Shown piece after piece: positions 59,697 through 64,000 of a stretch of 64,000 bases of DNA. Source of the DNA: Leucocoprinus leucothites. Taxonomy: Eukaryota; Basidiomycota; Agaricomycetes; Agaricales; Agaricaceae. Both the position numbers and the translations under genes were made by a program. Below the pieces are notes generated by a model, which saw nothing but the letters and a program-made list of their open reading frames with translations, had not been told where the DNA came from and did not search any database. How positions within the stretch are numbered: position 1 is the stretch's first letter; every line of letters begins with the position of its first letter. Location of the stretch: NCBI GenBank assembly GCA_013368445.1, contig JAACJO010000007.1, positions 620,001 through 684,000 on the forward strand, given 5' to 3'.

Positions 59697-60640
59697 CTAG
59701 GCTTTTAGAGCAGAGTGCGAAATAACCTTGGCGAGCTCTAGAAACTATTGTCAGGAGGTTCGAAAAGACAAGTAAGTGATTGGCCATACGTGGTAGCTTG
59801 ATACTTTCTTGCACAACAGTAGCCTCGATCTGGTTGTCTGGGTTCGGCGGCACGTCGACGACAGAGGTAACCGAGTCGATAGTCCATCCGAGTTTGGCGA
59901 CATATCCAGAGAGGTCGTCGCCTAAAGAACTATATCAGTGCGTGGTCCAAAAAGCCACAGTGAGATTTCGAACGCACCAGATAGAGCCAAGTAGGAGCCG
60001 AGTCGAGCGGTGCTTATCCGCGTGAAAGCAGCTTTGACAGCCCGGACAACAACCTCTCGCACTGCATTGTCAAATCCCACCACCTCAACAGTGTAGTTAT
60101 CGCGCAGGGCCTCAAGTTCATCTGAGCGATAAATATCCCAGAAAGCAGGGAAACGGCAACGGAAAAGATGATCATGGAGGTTGCGAAGAACAGGGAGAAG
60201 AGCGGGAAGTGGGTCGGGTTCCTCTAGAGGTGCGTTGATCGGACGTTCATCTAGGAGGGCCACACAGAGGTTGAAATCGGGCGAAGGGGCGGCTGTAAGG
60301 GCCTTGATGAGGATGTTGATGACTACGTCCGGGTTATAGAGCTCGGGGTTGAATTGATATCTGAAGCGATAGTAATTAGGATCCAATCGCTTTTAAACTT
60401 GCTATAATACGCACAGCTTCAGTATGGCGAGGTTTGCTAAACAGTCATACTCTTCGTTACGGATCTGGTGGTAGAGGTAGTCCTCCAGGATACTAACATT
60501 ATTGGGATTGTATCGATCTGGGCTACGAATGAGTTTTGGGTAGAGTCTTGGGGAAAAGACTCACCAACGCCAGAGACGAGGTTCTCAATGAGCTCTGGCC
60601 GTGCAGGAGGCGTGATCCAGGAGGTAGCTGTACTGTCCAT
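59697..60640 (-). CDS. EIF3K: Translation initiation factor eIF3 subunit K
   Basis: Small PCI/CSN8-like subunit of eIF3, which helps assemble the 43S pre-initiation complex. Predicted 244 residues, exons 60565-60640, 60415-60517, 59978-60360, 59790-59921 and 59697-59737. Features: [32 protein letters not shown] (HAM-type helices, cited as a region), NILIKALTAAPSPDFNLCVA, LLPVLRNLHDHLFRCRF and a winged-helix end NPDNQIEATVVQESIKLPQL. The last acceptor at 59738 was chosen over one six bases upstream because it restores KLPQLAKVI. Absent from budding yeast but common in filamentous fungi. 149 bp separate its start codon from that of WDR5/Swd3. Confidence 0.9.
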
Positions 60641-60789
60641 TACGATTTACAGTGTGGAGGAGAAACAGTGGATAGTAGTCTTTTTTTGAGCACGTGCTTG
60701 CTATCACTATTCTCTTTCCGCGCTTTGGTGGACGCGACTATTGATGGCATGCACGCAACTATCTTTGCCTCTCACCTAATACTTTAGCA
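60641..60789. promoter_or_regulatory. Bidirectional promoter region eIF3k / SWD3
   Basis: 149 bp between two divergent start codons. A run of T (60682-60688 area) on the plus strand could exclude nucleosomes. Shared promoter role is inferred from spacing. Confidence 0.45.
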
Positions 60790-63747
<2,958 letters not shown>

Positions 63748-64000
63748 AGCTGGGGTCGTTCGTGGATAAGGTTGGGTGCTGACCTGGTATCCTCCTCCTG
63801 ATTTTGATATACGCATCTACCATTCTCGTTGTACATCACTGCAAATCAATTGCGCTCTTATTGACTATCGATACTGCTCGAGTCTGATATACCGTTCCTC
63901 AAGACATGAATGAGTTCGTACCACACCCCATGACTAATTGCAAGAGCTGTAGAGAATAGCAGATTTGGCTGGAGCGCTTAGTTCGTGCATATGCATTAAG

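Noticed and set aside
59738..59789. Alternative acceptor at 59745 for the last eIF3k exon
   Set aside because: It gives a divergent tail reading SRARQGYF; the acceptor six to seven bases further on restores the conserved KLPQLAKVI ending.

Overview
The window is nuclear DNA from a filamentous basidiomycete, most likely an Agaricomycete mushroom. Genes are dense, on both strands, and cut by many introns of about 45-75 bp (GT-AG, a few GC-AG). Gene content is typical of mushrooms: RNA-dependent RNA polymerase, a Rap1-type telomere protein, a Cln-type G1 cyclin, an ERMES subunit and a COMPASS WD40 subunit. I see no transposon, CRISPR array, rRNA or convincing tRNA. All exon boundaries are my own reading, placed so that splice sites, reading phase and conserved motifs agree; none is supported by transcripts.

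Layout. 1-9.5 kb: 3' part of a SWI1/ARID chromatin-remodelling subunit, an arrestin-related trafficking adaptor, a Rab5 GTPase (minus) and a 19-exon acyl-CoA synthetase. 9.8-16.2 kb: a large CNH-like plus GYF domain protein (minus) divergent from a mitochondrial D-2-hydroxyglutarate/D-lactate dehydrogenase. 16.5-25.1 kb: Rap1, CDK11-type kinase, tubulin-tyrosine-ligase-domain protein, Mmm1, a small alpha/beta-hydrolase-like protein and Rpb8. 25.3-33.9 kb (all minus): an unknown Ser/Pro-rich protein, a Sec7-PH Arf exchange factor and pescadillo/Nop7. 34-43 kb: SmD2, an RNAi-type RNA-dependent RNA polymerase, a LYR-motif protein and a 4E-T-like eIF4E-binding protein. 43-49.6 kb: a gene-poor stretch around a G1 cyclin with 3.8 kb of empty upstream DNA. 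49.6-63.7 kb: a Gfo/Idh/MocA oxidoreductase, an Itc1/Acf1-like ISWI partner, a vacuolar-type amino-acid transporter, eIF3k, WDR5/Swd3 and a four-unit polyubiquitin gene.

How the genes relate. This is core housekeeping euchromatin, not a biosynthetic cluster or defence island. Several products act in chromatin (SWI1, Itc1, Swd3, Rap1), RNA metabolism (Rpb8, CDK11, SmD2, RdRP, Nop7) and translation control (eIF3k, 4E-T-like). Several neighbours are divergent with only 98-223 bp between start codons and so must share promoter DNA.

Most unusual points: several very small exons (4, 5, 8, 14 and 19 nt), three of which fall inside catalytic or nucleotide-binding motifs; three GC-AG introns; a CNH-like fold split by a roughly 480-residue disordered insert and joined to a GYF domain; telomere-repeat-like boxes in the first intron of the Rap1 gene; and an intron at the same codon in the first two ubiquitin repeats. 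I did not find a clearly new multi-gene system.
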